DNA from: Lysinibacillus odysseyi
GTDB lineage: Bacteria; Bacillota; Bacilli; Bacillales_A; Planococcaceae
NCBI GenBank assembly: GCA_014595895.1
Contig: JABUKB010000008.1
Coordinates: 34,214 to 98,213 of the forward strand
DNA: 64,000 nucleotides
Direction of reading: 5' to 3'
A program made the translations under genes and the position numbers. The notes below the pieces were generated by a model that was not told where the DNA came from, did no database searches, and worked only from the letters and a program-made list of their open reading frames with translations. Positions 7,912 through 16,972 of this stretch are shown here, one piece after another (the first letter of the stretch is position 1; every line of letters starts with the position of its first letter).

Positions 7912-8753
7912 TGGAAGCAACCTATATTAAAAGAAAGAAAGACGGTCGTATTCATTTAAAATCGGGTAACAGAGGCGATCGAGTTATAGGATGGACGGTA
8001 ATAAGCCTTGCAGTATTGACGGTTGTTGCCTTTCTCTTCTTTAACTATGCTGGACTGGAATTAGGCTCAGCACTTAAGGAAACGGCTTATAACTTGAAGG
8101 TGATGTTTCTCGAACCAACATTAAATCACTTTAGTTTAGAAGAGGCCCTTTATCAAGTTGGAATTACACTTAGTTTAGCGTTCTTAGCAACAATTATCGG
8201 AGCCATCGTTGCATTTTTCCTTTCTTTGTTAGCAGCAACGAATTTAGCTCCTGTATGGGTTTCGAGAATCGTTCGCATATTTGTTGCGATAATTCGAGCG
8301 GTTCCAACAGTTTTATGGGTATTAATCTTTGCAATTGCTGCTGGGCTAGGAAGTGAAGCTGCAGTTCTTGGCATGCTATTCCATTCGATCGCTTATTTAG
8401 TTAAAGCATTTTCAGAAGCTTTTGAAGAAGTGGATAACGGAATCTTTGAAGCATTGCGATCAACTGGTGCTAACTGGTGGCATATTGTCAGAAGTGGAGT
8501 TCTGCCATCTACTTTTACATATTTACTATCCTGGGTTTTCTTGCGATTTGAAATTAATTTTGGTGTAGCCGTTGCAATGGGAGCTGCAGCTGGAGCCGGC
8601 GGAATTGGATTTGAACTATTTATGGCTTCTGGCTTCTACTTCGATTTACGGGAAGTCGGCTTTATTACCTACGCGATTCTCATTATCGCCTTGTTATTAG
8701 AGGTAATTTCAACAAGGTTAAAAAAACGTTACTTCCCAACAACTTCTGACTAA
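7908..8753 (+). CDS. phnE: Phosphonate ABC transporter permease, second PhnE-type subunit
   Basis: A 281-aa membrane protein with a polar N-terminal tail (about residues 1-30) and five or six hydrophobic segments. The coupling-loop motif E-A-L-R-S-T-G-A-N-W-W-H-I is near residue 182, and a glycine-rich A-A-A-G-A-G-G-I-G-F segment near residue 225 is typical of PhnE. ATG 7908 overlaps the preceding stop by 4 bp; the frame is open further upstream but would overlap phnE1 by more than 60 bp. The next codon (7911) is also ATG. Confidence 0.9.
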   Translation: MMEATYIKRKKDGRIHLKSGNRGDRVIGWTVISLAVLTVVAFLFFNYAGLELGSALKETAYNLKVMFLEPTLNHFSLEEALYQVGITLSLAFLATIIGAIVAFFLSLLAATNLAPVWVSRIVRIFVAIIRAVPTVLWVLIFAIAAGLGSEAAVLGMLFHSIAYLVKAFSEAFEEVDNGIFEALRSTGANWWHIVRSGVLPSTFTYLLSWVFLRFEINFGVAVAMGAAAGAGGIGFELFMASGFYFDLREVGFITYAILIIALLLEVISTRLKKRYFPTTSD

Positions 8754-8782
8754 ATCATCAATAGAGGAGCATCTTGATAACT

Positions 8783-9874
8783 ATGAATAATTACAAACTT
8801 TTAACACCCGGTCCTTTAACAACTACAAATAGTGTAAAAGAAGAAATGCTGGTGGACCGATGCACGTGGGACAATGACTATAAGAGTATTACGCAAAAAA
8901 TTAGAGCTAAGCTTCTCCAATTAGCTGGAGTTGATCAAGAAAAATATACAACCGTACTGATGCAAGGAAGTGGTTCGTTTGCTGTTGAAGCTGTGATGAA
9001 TTCAACGATTTCGAATCGAGACAAGGTGTTAATCGTAACAAATGGTGCATATGGCGAAAGAATTGTAAAGATGGCCAAATACATTGGACTAGCATTTAGA
9101 GAGTATAGTGTACCTTACAATGAATATCCAAAAGAATATGAAATCAGGGAAATTTTAAAAGAGGATTCAGACATTACGCATATAGTCATGGTTCATTGTG
9201 AAACAACTACAGGCATATTAAATCCAATTGACATGATTGCAAAACTATCCAAAGAATTTGAAACAACGTTGATTATTGATGCTATGAGCAGCTTTGGCGG
9301 CATGGAGATTAATGTTTCTGAATTAGGGATTGATTATTTAATAAGCAGTGCCAATAAATGCATTCAAGGTGTTCCCGGTTTTGCGTTTGTCATTGCTCGA
9401 TTAGAAAAGTTAATAGCTTGTAAAGGTAATTCGCGCAGTTTGTCATTCGATTTATATGATCAATGGCAGGAAATGGACAAGGATGGAAAATGGCGATTTA
9501 CTTCTCCAACACATGTAGTGGCTGCATTCTCTAAAGCACTTGATGAGTTGGATGAAGAAGGCGGCATCCCAGCAAGATTTGCCCGTTATCAGGAAAATAA
9601 TCAGAGATTAAGAGAGAGACTGAAAAAGGTAGGTTTTCAAGCATATATATCAGATGAAAAACAATCTCCTATTATTACAACCTTCTTATTTCCAAATAAG
9701 CATTTTAATTTTGAGCACTTTTATACATTTGTTAAGGAGAGAGGCTACGTACTTTATCCAGGAAAGTTGACGGATGAAAATACATTCCGGATTGGAAATA
9801 TTGGGGAAATTTATAAAGATGATATCGAAGATTTATGCAATATTATAGAAGCCTACATGGGAGTGAATAAATAA
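8783..9874 (+). CDS. phnW: 2-aminoethylphosphonate--pyruvate transaminase
   Basis: A PLP-dependent class V aminotransferase of about 363 aa that converts AEP plus pyruvate to phosphonoacetaldehyde plus alanine. The N-terminal L-L-T-P-G-P-L-T-T-T signature, the V-H-C-E-T-T-T-G block and the PLP lysine in S-S-A-N-K-C-I-Q-G (about Lys192) are present. ATG 8783 gives the family's usual N terminus, but GAGGAG at 8764-8769 is unusually far (13 bases). An in-frame TTG at 8774 (3 codons longer) is 4 bases from the same site, so the start is uncertain. Its stop overlaps the phnX start by one base. Confidence 0.93.
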   Translation: MNNYKLLTPGPLTTTNSVKEEMLVDRCTWDNDYKSITQKIRAKLLQLAGVDQEKYTTVLMQGSGSFAVEAVMNSTISNRDKVLIVTNGAYGERIVKMAKYIGLAFREYSVPYNEYPKEYEIREILKEDSDITHIVMVHCETTTGILNPIDMIAKLSKEFETTLIIDAMSSFGGMEINVSELGIDYLISSANKCIQGVPGFAFVIARLEKLIACKGNSRSLSFDLYDQWQEMDKDGKWRFTSPTHVVAAFSKALDELDEEGGIPARFARYQENNQRLRERLKKVGFQAYISDEKQSPIITTFLFPNKHFNFEHFYTFVKERGYVLYPGKLTDENTFRIGNIGEIYKDDIEDLCNIIEAYMGVNK

Positions 9875-10689
9875 TGAATAAAGTAGAAGGAGTTATTTTT
9901 GATTGGGCCGGTACAACAGTCGATTTTGGCTGCTTTGCACCAGTAAATGTGTTCATTGATATTTTTAAAAATGCAGGGATAGAAGTGACAATGGCAGAGG
10001 CAAGAGAACCCATGGGAATGTTGAAAATTGACCATATTCGTGCGATGCTGTCCATGCCCAGGATTCAAGCGGAATGGAAAGAAAAATACAATAGATTTTC
10101 TAATGAACAAGATGTAGAAAATTTATATGCTGAATTTGAACCAGCACTGATGTCTTCTTTAAGCGAGTACACAGATCCCATTCCAGAAGTTGTGGAGACT
10201 GTAGAAGTATTAAGAAGTCAAGGATTGAAAATTGGTTCTACAACAGGATATACACAATCCATGATGGATGTTATTGTTCCGAATGCTTTGAAAAAAGGCT
10301 ATGGTCCGGATTTTTATATTACACCAGATGGAACAAATTCTTTTGGACGACCATATCCTTATATGATTTATCGCAATATGGAAGCATTAAAATTATCGGC
10401 AGCATGGAAGGTTGTAAAAATAGGAGACACTATTTCAGATATGAAAGAGGCCATAAATGCAGGTGTCTGGTCAGTAGGCATTATAATCGGCAGCTCTGAA
10501 ATGGGGTTAAGCTTAGATGAATTTAATGCGCTAACTAAAGCAGAGCAAGAGAAAGTCATCTCTAAAACAGAAGTATCCTTTTTGCAAAATGGGGCAGATT
10601 TTACAATCAAATCTATGAGCGAACTGCCAGCATTAGTTGAAAAAATCAATCACCTTATTTCAGAAGGAAGAAGACCTTTTATTAAATAG
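9874..10689 (+). CDS. phnX: Phosphonoacetaldehyde hydrolase (phosphonatase)
   Basis: A 271-aa HAD-superfamily enzyme that cleaves the C-P bond of phosphonoacetaldehyde to acetaldehyde and phosphate. The nucleophile loop F-D-W-A-G-T-T is at residues 9-15 (Asp10). The cap domain carries the Schiff-base lysine in M-G-M-L-K-I-D-H-I-R (Lys51), the hallmark that separates PhnX from other HAD proteins. The acidic motif K-I-G-D-T-I-S-D-M-K-E-A lies near residue 188. It starts inside the phnW stop (TAATG), implying translational coupling. It is the last gene of the operon. Confidence 0.96.
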   Translation: MNKVEGVIFDWAGTTVDFGCFAPVNVFIDIFKNAGIEVTMAEAREPMGMLKIDHIRAMLSMPRIQAEWKEKYNRFSNEQDVENLYAEFEPALMSSLSEYTDPIPEVVETVEVLRSQGLKIGSTTGYTQSMMDVIVPNALKKGYGPDFYITPDGTNSFGRPYPYMIYRNMEALKLSAAWKVVKIGDTISDMKEAINAGVWSVGIIIGSSEMGLSLDEFNALTKAEQEKVISKTEVSFLQNGADFTIKSMSELPALVEKINHLISEGRRPFIK

Positions 10690-10720
10690 AATAGTGAATG
10701 GTAATCAGTTTTAGGCAATC

Positions 10721-10760
10721 GAGAGCAAACCGTTAATACAGGTTTAGCTCTTTTTTTTCT
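10721..10760 (+). terminator. Rho-independent terminator of the AEP operon
   Basis: GAGCAAACC pairs with GGTTTAGCTC (one bulge) and is followed by eight T residues at 10751-10758. Confidence 0.85.
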
Positions 10761-10860
10761 CGACAAATTTCCTTTTACACAAATATCATTAATACCCATT
10801 TTCATAATGCTGCTCATGTGATAGGCCGGTTAGCAAGCCCCTAGTAGAGCTTATTATCCT

Positions 10861-10901
10861 AAAAAAGAAGACGCCATCCAATATACATCGGATAGCGTCT
10901 T
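10861..10901 (-). terminator. Rho-independent terminator of the minus-strand dehydrogenase gene
   Basis: Read on the minus strand, AAGACGC-TATCC pairs with GGATG-GCGTCTT and is followed by CTTTTTT. It lies about 20 bp past the dehydrogenase stop codon. Confidence 0.85.
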
Positions 10902-10920
10902 GATATTTGGTTTAGTCCTA

Positions 10921-11637
10921 TTAAGGATTCGTCGACCAAAGTCCAGCATGTTTTAATACAACACGTGGATGAAGTTTGAGCTGGGCAACCATTAAATCTG
11001 CTAAATCTTCTGGTTGCATTACTTTTTCTGGATTGCCGTCCGTTAAGTTCAGCTCAACCGCCATATCTGTTGCAACTGTACTTGGCGTTAATGTTGTAAC
11101 ACGAATATTTTTCTTGCGCACTTCAAGCATTAATGACTCACTTAGTGCGATTACTGCCGCTTTTGAAGCCGAGTATGCACTTGTAATTGGTGCTCCTTTT
11201 TGACCAGCTGTTGATGAAATATTGATAATATCGCCTGTGTTGCGCTCTATCATTTCCGGTAATACCGCACGTGTTGTGTAGTACACTCCTTTTACATTGA
11301 CATCAATAATATTCGTCCATTCTTCAGGCGTTAAGTCCATGAAGTTACCGAATTTTGAAATGCCGGCATTGTTTACTAAAATATCGATTGCTCCAAGCTC
11401 GCCGCGAATTGATTCAACCGCTGTAGTAATAGAGTCTAAATCGGCTACATTCGCCGCAGCGATTGCTACCTTTACATCATACTGTTTCAGTTCCTCTGCT
11501 ACTCGCTGTAAATTTTCAAGCGTACGTCCAATCAGGCCTACATGAATGCCTTCTTGTGCAAAAGCTACTGCTGTTGCACGTCCGATTCCACGTCCTGCTC
11601 CAGTAATAACTGCCACTTTTCCTGCGATTGTTTGCAT
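10921..11637 (-). CDS. Short-chain dehydrogenase/reductase (FabG-like)
   Basis: A 238-aa classical SDR. The NAD(P)-binding T-G-A-G-R-G-I-G motif is at residues 13-20, N-N-A-G near residue 90, and the catalytic Ser-Tyr-Lys set in I-S-S-T-A-G and Y-S-A-S-K near residues 140-157. Related proteins are often annotated 3-ketoacyl-ACP reductase, but the physiological substrate is unknown. AAAGGAGAG precedes the ATG at 11637. It sits on the minus strand just upstream of the tmk remnant, where an intact tmk neighbourhood is expected, so it marks the accessory/core boundary. Confidence 0.88.
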   Translation of the reverse strand: MQTIAGKVAVITGAGRGIGRATAVAFAQEGIHVGLIGRTLENLQRVAEELKQYDVKVAIAAANVADLDSITTAVESIRGELGAIDILVNNAGISKFGNFMDLTPEEWTNIIDVNVKGVYYTTRAVLPEMIERNTGDIINISSTAGQKGAPITSAYSASKAAVIALSESLMLEVRKKNIRVTTLTPSTVATDMAVELNLTDGNPEKVMQPEDLADLMVAQLKLHPRVVLKHAGLWSTNP

Positions 11638-11711
11638 ATATCTCTCTCCTTTAGATGGGATAGTTTTATTTTAGACCAAATAAAGTGTATTAAACAAAGA
11701 TAATGTAGTAA

Positions 11712-11909
11712 TTAGGTAAGTTTAATAAATTAAGAGAAGGGGTAAATGACCTTGATTTAGAAAATGTAGCCTTTCATCAGAAGGTGGGGAAGGGCTACCG
11801 GTTGTTAGTAGCGATCTATCCAGAGTATATCAAGCCTGCCGATGACAATCACACAACTGAAACAGTAGTAAATGAGCCACTGAAGATGAGTAAAGGATAT
11901 TTATTATGA
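11712..11909 (+). pseudogene. tmk: Apparent C-terminal remnant of thymidylate kinase
   Basis: The frame 11712-11909 has no good start or ribosome-binding site, but from 11748 it reads D-L-D-L-E-N-V-A-F-H-Q-K-V, then G-Y-R-L-L-V-A-I-Y-P-E-Y-I. This resembles the C-terminal segment of bacterial thymidylate kinase (D-R-L-D-L-E-x-x-x-F-H-x-x-V-R-E-G-Y, then Y-P-E-R-I). It lies directly upstream of darA, the place of tmk in Bacillus. The ATP-binding N terminus and everything before the D-L-E segment are missing. The residual frame stops at 11907-11909. It also contains V-G-K-G-Y where V-R-E-G-Y is usual. Confidence 0.7.
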
Positions 11910-11947
11910 ATCCGGAATGAAAGTAAATGAAGTCACAATATGTGTTG

Positions 11948-11956
11948 TGCTATAAT
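11948..11956 (+). promoter_or_regulatory. Extended -10 promoter for darA-yaaR
   Basis: TGCTATAAT is a perfect extended -10 element located 37 bp before the darA start and just past the tmk remnant. No good -35 hexamer is visible, which extended -10 promoters tolerate. Confidence 0.6.
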
Positions 11957-11986
11957 AGAAGTACCTATTCAATCGGGGGAGGGTGA

Positions 11987-12322
<336 letters not shown>

Positions 12323-12340
12323 GATGGAGGAGATTCTTCG

Positions 12341-12778
12341 ATGAAAATCAATCGAGATTTACGTGTAGGTTTCCAAAACCAAAATGAGGCAAAGCTAGCC
12401 AACCAAAACAACGCACGTTTCGGTGATATGGTTGTCAAACAAGGCACTAAGCTACAAACAGAGCAGCTCACGCGCTTAATCGGCGATATTTCGTCTGCTG
12501 GCGAACGTGTTGCGCGTTCTCGTAATTTGCGTGAGCTCACGCGTTTTAAAATGCTCGTCAAACGCTTTTTGCAAGAAGCAGTAAACCAAGGACTTGAAAT
12601 GAAACAATCACATACATGGAATCGTTTTGGAGAAGGGCGTCGCTTAAAAATCGTTGAGACTGTAGATGAGCGTCTCATAGAATTAGCGGCCGATATCTTG
12701 GATGAGGAAAAAGAAACCGTCGATTTATTAGATAAAATAGGTGAAATTAAAGGATTATTAATTAACCTTTATACGTAA
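12341..12778 (+). CDS. yaaR: YaaR family protein (DUF327)
   Basis: A 145-aa soluble, mostly helical protein of the YaaR family (function unknown, conserved next to darA and holB). The central block R-N-L-R-E-L-T-R-F-K-M-L-V-K-R-F-L-Q-E is diagnostic. GGAGGAG precedes ATG 12341. It is followed by a terminator, so it ends the darA-yaaR unit. Confidence 0.9.
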   Translation: MKINRDLRVGFQNQNEAKLANQNNARFGDMVVKQGTKLQTEQLTRLIGDISSAGERVARSRNLRELTRFKMLVKRFLQEAVNQGLEMKQSHTWNRFGEGRRLKIVETVDERLIELAADILDEEKETVDLLDKIGEIKGLLINLYT

Positions 12779-12814
12779 AACCCGTGTTTTCTTTAAGGAC
12801 ACGGGGTTTTTTCT
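12779..12814 (+). terminator. Rho-independent terminator after yaaR
   Basis: CCCGTGT (12781-12787) pairs with ACACGGG and is followed by GTTTTTT. Confidence 0.88.
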
Positions 12815-12837
12815 AACATGAAGGCAAGGGTGGACAT

Positions 12838-13842
12838 ATGGTACGACAAGTGGAGGAGCTGCAACAGTTACAACCCATTGTAATAAAACAGCTGCAAACA
12901 ATTTATGAAAAAAATAGAATGGCACATGCCTATATATTTGAAGGCGAAAAAGGTACAGGAAAGCGCGATGTCATGACATTTTTCAGTAAATTACTGCTAT
13001 GCGAAAATGTAGCAAGCAATGTTCCATGTGAAAAATGTCGTCACTGTATTCGAATTGATTCGGGTAATCATCCCAATATAAAGCAAATCCAACCAGATGG
13101 CCAGTTCATTAAAATTGATCAGGTAAGGGGTTTAATCGGTGAAATGATGATGACTGGGGTAGAAAAAGGGCGTAAAATTTATGTGCTGCATCATGCAGAC
13201 AAGCTGAATACGGCTTCTGCCAATATGCTACTGAAATTCCTGGAAGAGCCGGATGGTGAAGTGACTGCGATTTTATTGACGGAACAGATTCAAAGTATTT
13301 TACCGACGATTCGTTCGCGTTGTCAGCATATTAAATTTTCAAAAGTACCACGCACCGTTTTAATGGAGCAATTAATCGAGCAAGGTCTGACACATTCGAT
13401 GGCTTCAACTGTCAGCGTCATTACCAATGAATTGGAGACAGCGTTGGCACTTGCAAGTACAGAACAGTTTGTACATGCAAGAAAAACAGTGTTAAAATTA
13501 GTAGAAACCGTTAGAAAAAACGTGCATGAGGCAATGCTGGTTGTCCATGAAGAGTGGCTTTCTGTGCTGAAGGAAAAACAGGAAATGGAGCAAGCGCTTG
13601 ACCTGTTATTATTTGTTTATCGTGATATAGTAGCTATTAAGGCTAACCCTGAAGCACAGTGTACATATCCTGATATGCTTCCGCTATTTAAGGATATGGC
13701 ACTTGATACAACTTACGAAAGATTATCAAGTCAAATGCAGGCAGTGCTCCAAGCACGTGCCAACTTACAGCGCAATATGAATAAGACGCTACTCATGGAA
13801 CAGCTGATGCTGAATTTGCAGGAGGGGTATACATTTGTATAA
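12838..13842 (+). CDS. holB: DNA polymerase III delta-prime subunit
   Basis: A 334-aa clamp-loader subunit. It has the P-loop-like G-E-K-G-T-G-K-R near residue 40, a zinc-binding module C-(8)-C-x-x-C-x-x-C (C-E-N-V-A-S-N-V-P-C-E-K-C-R-H-C, residues about 59-74), and S-A-N-M-L-L-K-F-L-E-E-P near residue 132. The sensor motif S-R-C-Q is near residue 161. The C-terminal region is the helical collar domain. It overlaps ricT by 8 bp. Confidence 0.94.
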   Translation: MVRQVEELQQLQPIVIKQLQTIYEKNRMAHAYIFEGEKGTGKRDVMTFFSKLLLCENVASNVPCEKCRHCIRIDSGNHPNIKQIQPDGQFIKIDQVRGLIGEMMMTGVEKGRKIYVLHHADKLNTASANMLLKFLEEPDGEVTAILLTEQIQSILPTIRSRCQHIKFSKVPRTVLMEQLIEQGLTHSMASTVSVITNELETALALASTEQFVHARKTVLKLVETVRKNVHEAMLVVHEEWLSVLKEKQEMEQALDLLLFVYRDIVAIKANPEAQCTYPDMLPLFKDMALDTTYERLSSQMQAVLQARANLQRNMNKTLLMEQLMLNLQEGYTFV

Positions 13843-14653
13843 CGTAGTCGGAGTTCGCTTTAAAAAAGCGGGTAAAATATATTATTTCGACCCAGCTGCG
13901 TACATACTTGAAGTAGGGCAATATGTCATCGTTGAAACGGCACGCGGTATTGAGTACGGGAAAGTTGTCGTACCGACCCGTGAAGTGGATGAAAATGATG
14001 TAGTGTTACCATTAAAACAAGTTGTGCGTCCAGCAGATGAGCGGGATCGAATTCAAGTAGATGAAAATACACAAGAATCTAACCGAGCTTTTGAATTAGC
14101 CAATGCGAAAATCATCGAGCATAGTTTAGATATGAAGCTTGTTGATGTTGAATATACATTTGATCGCAATAAAATTATTTTTTACTTTACAGCAGAAGGT
14201 CGTGTTGATTTCCGGGAGCTGGTAAAGGACTTAGCATCGGTATTCCGTACGCGTATCGAGTTACGCCAAATCGGTGTCCGGGATGAAGCGAAACTGTTAG
14301 GCGGGATTGGTCCATGTGGTCGCATGCTATGCTGCTCAACTTTTTTAGGGGATTTCGATCCTGTATCCATTAAGATGGCAAAAGATCAGAGCTTATCACT
14401 AAATCCTACAAAAATTTCGGGACTTTGCGGTCGTCTGATGTGCTGTTTAAAGTATGAAAATGACACTTATGAAATGGCCAAAGAAGGTATGCCGGATATC
14501 GGTGAAGTGACAATGACACCAGATGGCAAAGGCAAAGTCATTGGCTTGAATGTACTAGAACGTGTTATTCAAGTATATTTACAAGAACAAGAACGAACAG
14601 CTGAGTATTCGTTAGATGAATTATTAGAATATGAAAAGAATCCAATTATATAG
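13835..14653 (+). CDS. ricT: RicT (YaaT), PSP1-domain regulator of sporulation, competence and mRNA maturation
   Basis: A 272-aa PSP1-domain protein. It contains the two cysteine clusters G-P-C-G-R-M-L-C-C-S and G-L-C-G-R-L-M-C-C, which in the RicA-RicF-RicT complex help hold iron-sulfur clusters. That complex assists RNase Y-dependent mRNA processing and promotes Spo0A activation. The start is TTG 13835, supported by GGAGGGG 7 bases upstream, inside the end of holB (translational coupling). Confidence 0.93.
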   Translation: MYNVVGVRFKKAGKIYYFDPAAYILEVGQYVIVETARGIEYGKVVVPTREVDENDVVLPLKQVVRPADERDRIQVDENTQESNRAFELANAKIIEHSLDMKLVDVEYTFDRNKIIFYFTAEGRVDFRELVKDLASVFRTRIELRQIGVRDEAKLLGGIGPCGRMLCCSTFLGDFDPVSIKMAKDQSLSLNPTKISGLCGRLMCCLKYENDTYEMAKEGMPDIGEVTMTPDGKGKVIGLNVLERVIQVYLQEQERTAEYSLDELLEYEKNPII

Positions 14654-14680
14654 ATTGGAAACTTAATGAGGTGGCTTGGC

Positions 14681-15034
14681 GTGAAGGACCGTAATTTTTT
14701 AGATACTGTGATGGACTTCGAGCAACAACTCGAATCAATGCAGGAACAATTTAATGCCTTGAAGCACTTCGTTGCACACATGATGGAAGAACATCAGACA
14801 CTTCAGACGGAAAATATGCACTTGCGAAAGCGTTTAGAAGAGCTTTTGTCACATGAAAAGCAAACTCAGCAAGGCAAAAAGAAAGACGTTGCTCTAGATA
14901 TTGGGGAAGGATATGATAATCTAGCCCGTCTTTACCATGAAGGGTTCCATGTTTGTCATGTTCATTTTGGAAGTTCACGTAAAGGCGAAGATTGCTTGTT
15001 TTGTCTATCATTTTTAAATAAAGAAAATAGTTAA
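14681..15034 (+). CDS. yabA: Replication initiation control protein YabA
   Basis: A 117-aa protein that restrains DnaA through contacts with DnaA and the DnaN clamp. Residues about 5-65 form the coiled-coil tetramerisation helix ([18 protein letters not shown]). The C terminus is the zinc domain with [20 protein letters not shown] and C-L-F-C. GTG 14681 is chosen because GAGGTGG is 5-6 bases upstream and the length matches the family. Confidence 0.92.
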   Translation: MKDRNFLDTVMDFEQQLESMQEQFNALKHFVAHMMEEHQTLQTENMHLRKRLEELLSHEKQTQQGKKKDVALDIGEGYDNLARLYHEGFHVCHVHFGSSRKGEDCLFCLSFLNKENS

Positions 15035-15037
15035 TAT

Positions 15038-15068
15038 AGACTGCTCCCTTTTGGGAGTCAGTCTTTTC
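15038..15068 (+). terminator. Rho-independent terminator after yabA
   Basis: AGACTG-CTCCC pairs with GGGAG-T-CAGTCT around a TTTT loop and runs into a T-rich tract. It is partial read-through territory, because yabB starts only 20 bp later. Confidence 0.8.
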
Positions 15069-15083
15069 TTTTGGAGGTTAGTT

Positions 15084-15827
15084 ATGAGAGATTGGCTGAA
15101 AGGCGATGAACGCTTGGATTACTTATTAGCGGAAGATTTACGGATTATTCAAAGTCCGTCTGTATTTTCCTTTTCACTCGATGCTGTATTATTATCCCGC
15201 TTTATAAGTATTCCCAAATCGCGTGGACATATTGTAGATTTGTGCTCAGGTAACGGGGTAATTCCACTATTTTTGAGTGCGCGTACGAAAGCTCAAATCA
15301 CAGGGGTAGAATTGCAAGAGCGCCTTTATGATATGGCTTGCCGGAGCATCGCTTATAATGAATTAAGCGAACAAATCCATATGGTTCATGGGGATGTCAA
15401 ACAAGCACCAGAAACGCTCGGCATAGAAAAATACGATGCGGTTACGTGTAACCCTCCTTATTTTTTGGCGCATGAATTGAGCGAAAAAAATGTCAGTGAG
15501 CATTATGCAATTGCGAGGCATGAATTGCATTTGACATTAGAAGAAGCTGTCCATGCATCGAGCCGGTTACTTAAGCAAGGTGGGAAAGTGGCATTCGTGC
15601 ATCGTCCAGAAAGGCTACTCGATATTGTAACAGCGATGCGGGCGAATCGGTTAGAACCAAAACGAATGCAGCTTGTATACCCAAAACGAGGCAAGGAAGC
15701 GAATACGCTCTTAATAGAAGGAATCAAGGATGGCAAGCCAGGGCTGAAGGTGCTGCCACCAATTTTCGTTTATGAAGAAAATAATGAATACACAGCAGAA
15801 GTGCGTGAAATATTGTATGGAAAATAA
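15084..15827 (+). CDS. yabB: tRNA1(Val) adenine-N6 methyltransferase-like protein YabB (TrmN6 family)
   Basis: A 247-aa class I SAM-dependent methyltransferase. SAM motif I is [12 protein letters not shown] near residue 50, and the catalytic N-P-P-Y motif is near residue 125, typical of exocyclic N6-adenine methylation. ATG 15084 follows GGAGG at proper spacing; the frame is open further upstream without a ribosome-binding site. It overlaps yazA by 11 bp. Confidence 0.9.
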   Translation: MRDWLKGDERLDYLLAEDLRIIQSPSVFSFSLDAVLLSRFISIPKSRGHIVDLCSGNGVIPLFLSARTKAQITGVELQERLYDMACRSIAYNELSEQIHMVHGDVKQAPETLGIEKYDAVTCNPPYFLAHELSEKNVSEHYAIARHELHLTLEEAVHASSRLLKQGGKVAFVHRPERLLDIVTAMRANRLEPKRMQLVYPKRGKEANTLLIEGIKDGKPGLKVLPPIFVYEENNEYTAEVREILYGK

Positions 15828-16089
15828 GCATACTTTTTATGTGTTACAATGCAAGGATGGCACATATTATGCCGGATATACAAACCACTTACAAAACCGT
15901 ATCGACAAGCACAATGCAGGAAAAGGTGCCAAGTATACAAATGCGCGAAAGCCGGTCATTTGTATTTTTGCTCAGTATTTTGACACGAAGCAGGAAGCGA
16001 TGCGCCAGGAATATGCATTTAAGCAATTGACGCGCGAAAAAAAAGAGCGATATATGAAGGAGCATGCAAATGAAATCACAGAAGAGTAG
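15817..16089 (+). CDS. yazA: GIY-YIG endonuclease-domain protein YazA
   Basis: A 90-aa single-domain GIY-YIG protein. The [16 protein letters not shown] block carries the two signature Tyr elements, [14 protein letters not shown] follows, and the catalytic Glu lies in R-Q-E-Y. It resembles UvrC N-terminal and SLX1-type domains. Target is unknown. ATG 15817 starts within the end of yabB; upstream in-frame codons belong to the yabB overlap. Confidence 0.9.
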   Translation: MENKHTFYVLQCKDGTYYAGYTNHLQNRIDKHNAGKGAKYTNARKPVICIFAQYFDTKQEAMRQEYAFKQLTREKKERYMKEHANEITEE

Positions 16090-16930
16090 TCAAGCGACAG
16101 CGTGTTTATATTTAGTAGCTACACCAATTGGCAATTTGGAAGACATGACGGTACGAGCACTGCGCATTTTAAAAGAAGTGGATATCATCGCTGCAGAAGA
16201 TACGCGCAACACAAAAAAGCTCTGCAATTATTTTGATATTGAGACACCGCTCGTGAGTTATCATGAGCATAATATAGAAGCAGGCGGCGAGAAGCTACTC
16301 GCGATGCTACGGGAAGGGAAGCAAATTGCGCTTGTCAGTGACGCAGGCTTACCATGCATTTCGGATCCGGGGGCTGATATTGCAGCAAAAGCAATTGCAG
16401 AAGATTTTGCTGTTGTGCCGATTCCAGGAGCGAATGCCGCTCTAACCGCACTAATTGCCTCTGGTTTAGTGCCGCAACCGTTTTATTTCTTTGGCTTCCT
16501 AAATCGCAATAAAAAAGAGCGTCGAGCACAGTTAGAAAAATTGAGCGTACGTGAAGAAACAATGGTATTTTATGAAGCTCCGCACCGCATAAAGGAAAGC
16601 TTGAAAGATTTGCACTTAGTACTGGGCAATCGAAAAATCGTCCTAGCGCGCGAATTGACGAAGAAATTTGAAGAATTTCTTCGTGGTACATTAGAAGAAG
16701 CTATTGTGTGGGCAGAAAATAATGAAATTCGCGGTGAATTTGTTGTCGTTGTCGAAGGGGGCGACGGGGTAGTAGAAGAAGAAGAGCAAGTCTGGGCGGC
16801 AATGTCGATTGTCGAACATGTAGACTATATAATGGAAGAAACTCGAATGAATTCAAAAGAAGCGATCAAAGAAGTTGCGAAATTACGCGGATTGCCAAAG
16901 CGCGATGTTTATAATGTTTATCACCAATAA
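16070..16930 (+). CDS. rsmI: 16S rRNA (cytidine1402-2'-O)-methyltransferase
   Basis: A 286-aa tetrapyrrole-methylase-fold enzyme that 2'-O-methylates C1402 in the 30S decoding region. The hallmark Y-L-V-A-T-P-I-G-N-L-E-D opens the protein, followed by A-A-E-D-T-R-N-T-K-K-L, S-Y-H-E-H-N and S-D-A-G-L-P-C-I-S-D-P-G. ATG 16070 is preferred over ATG 16064 because AAGGAG is 7 bases upstream of the former and only 1 from the latter. Confidence 0.95.
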   Translation: MKSQKSSQATACLYLVATPIGNLEDMTVRALRILKEVDIIAAEDTRNTKKLCNYFDIETPLVSYHEHNIEAGGEKLLAMLREGKQIALVSDAGLPCISDPGADIAAKAIAEDFAVVPIPGANAALTALIASGLVPQPFYFFGFLNRNKKERRAQLEKLSVREETMVFYEAPHRIKESLKDLHLVLGNRKIVLARELTKKFEEFLRGTLEEAIVWAENNEIRGEFVVVVEGGDGVVEEEEQVWAAMSIVEHVDYIMEETRMNSKEAIKEVAKLRGLPKRDVYNVYHQ

Positions 16931-16934
16931 AAGA

Positions 16935-16966
16935 AGGCTACCCTCCAGTGGGTAGCCTGTTTCTTT
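16935..16966. terminator. Bidirectional terminator between rsmI and abrB
   Basis: A perfect 9-bp stem AGGCTACCC/GGGTAGCCT is followed by T-rich sequence on both strands, serving the convergent rsmI and abrB genes. Confidence 0.9.
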
Positions 16967-16972
16967 AACAGC

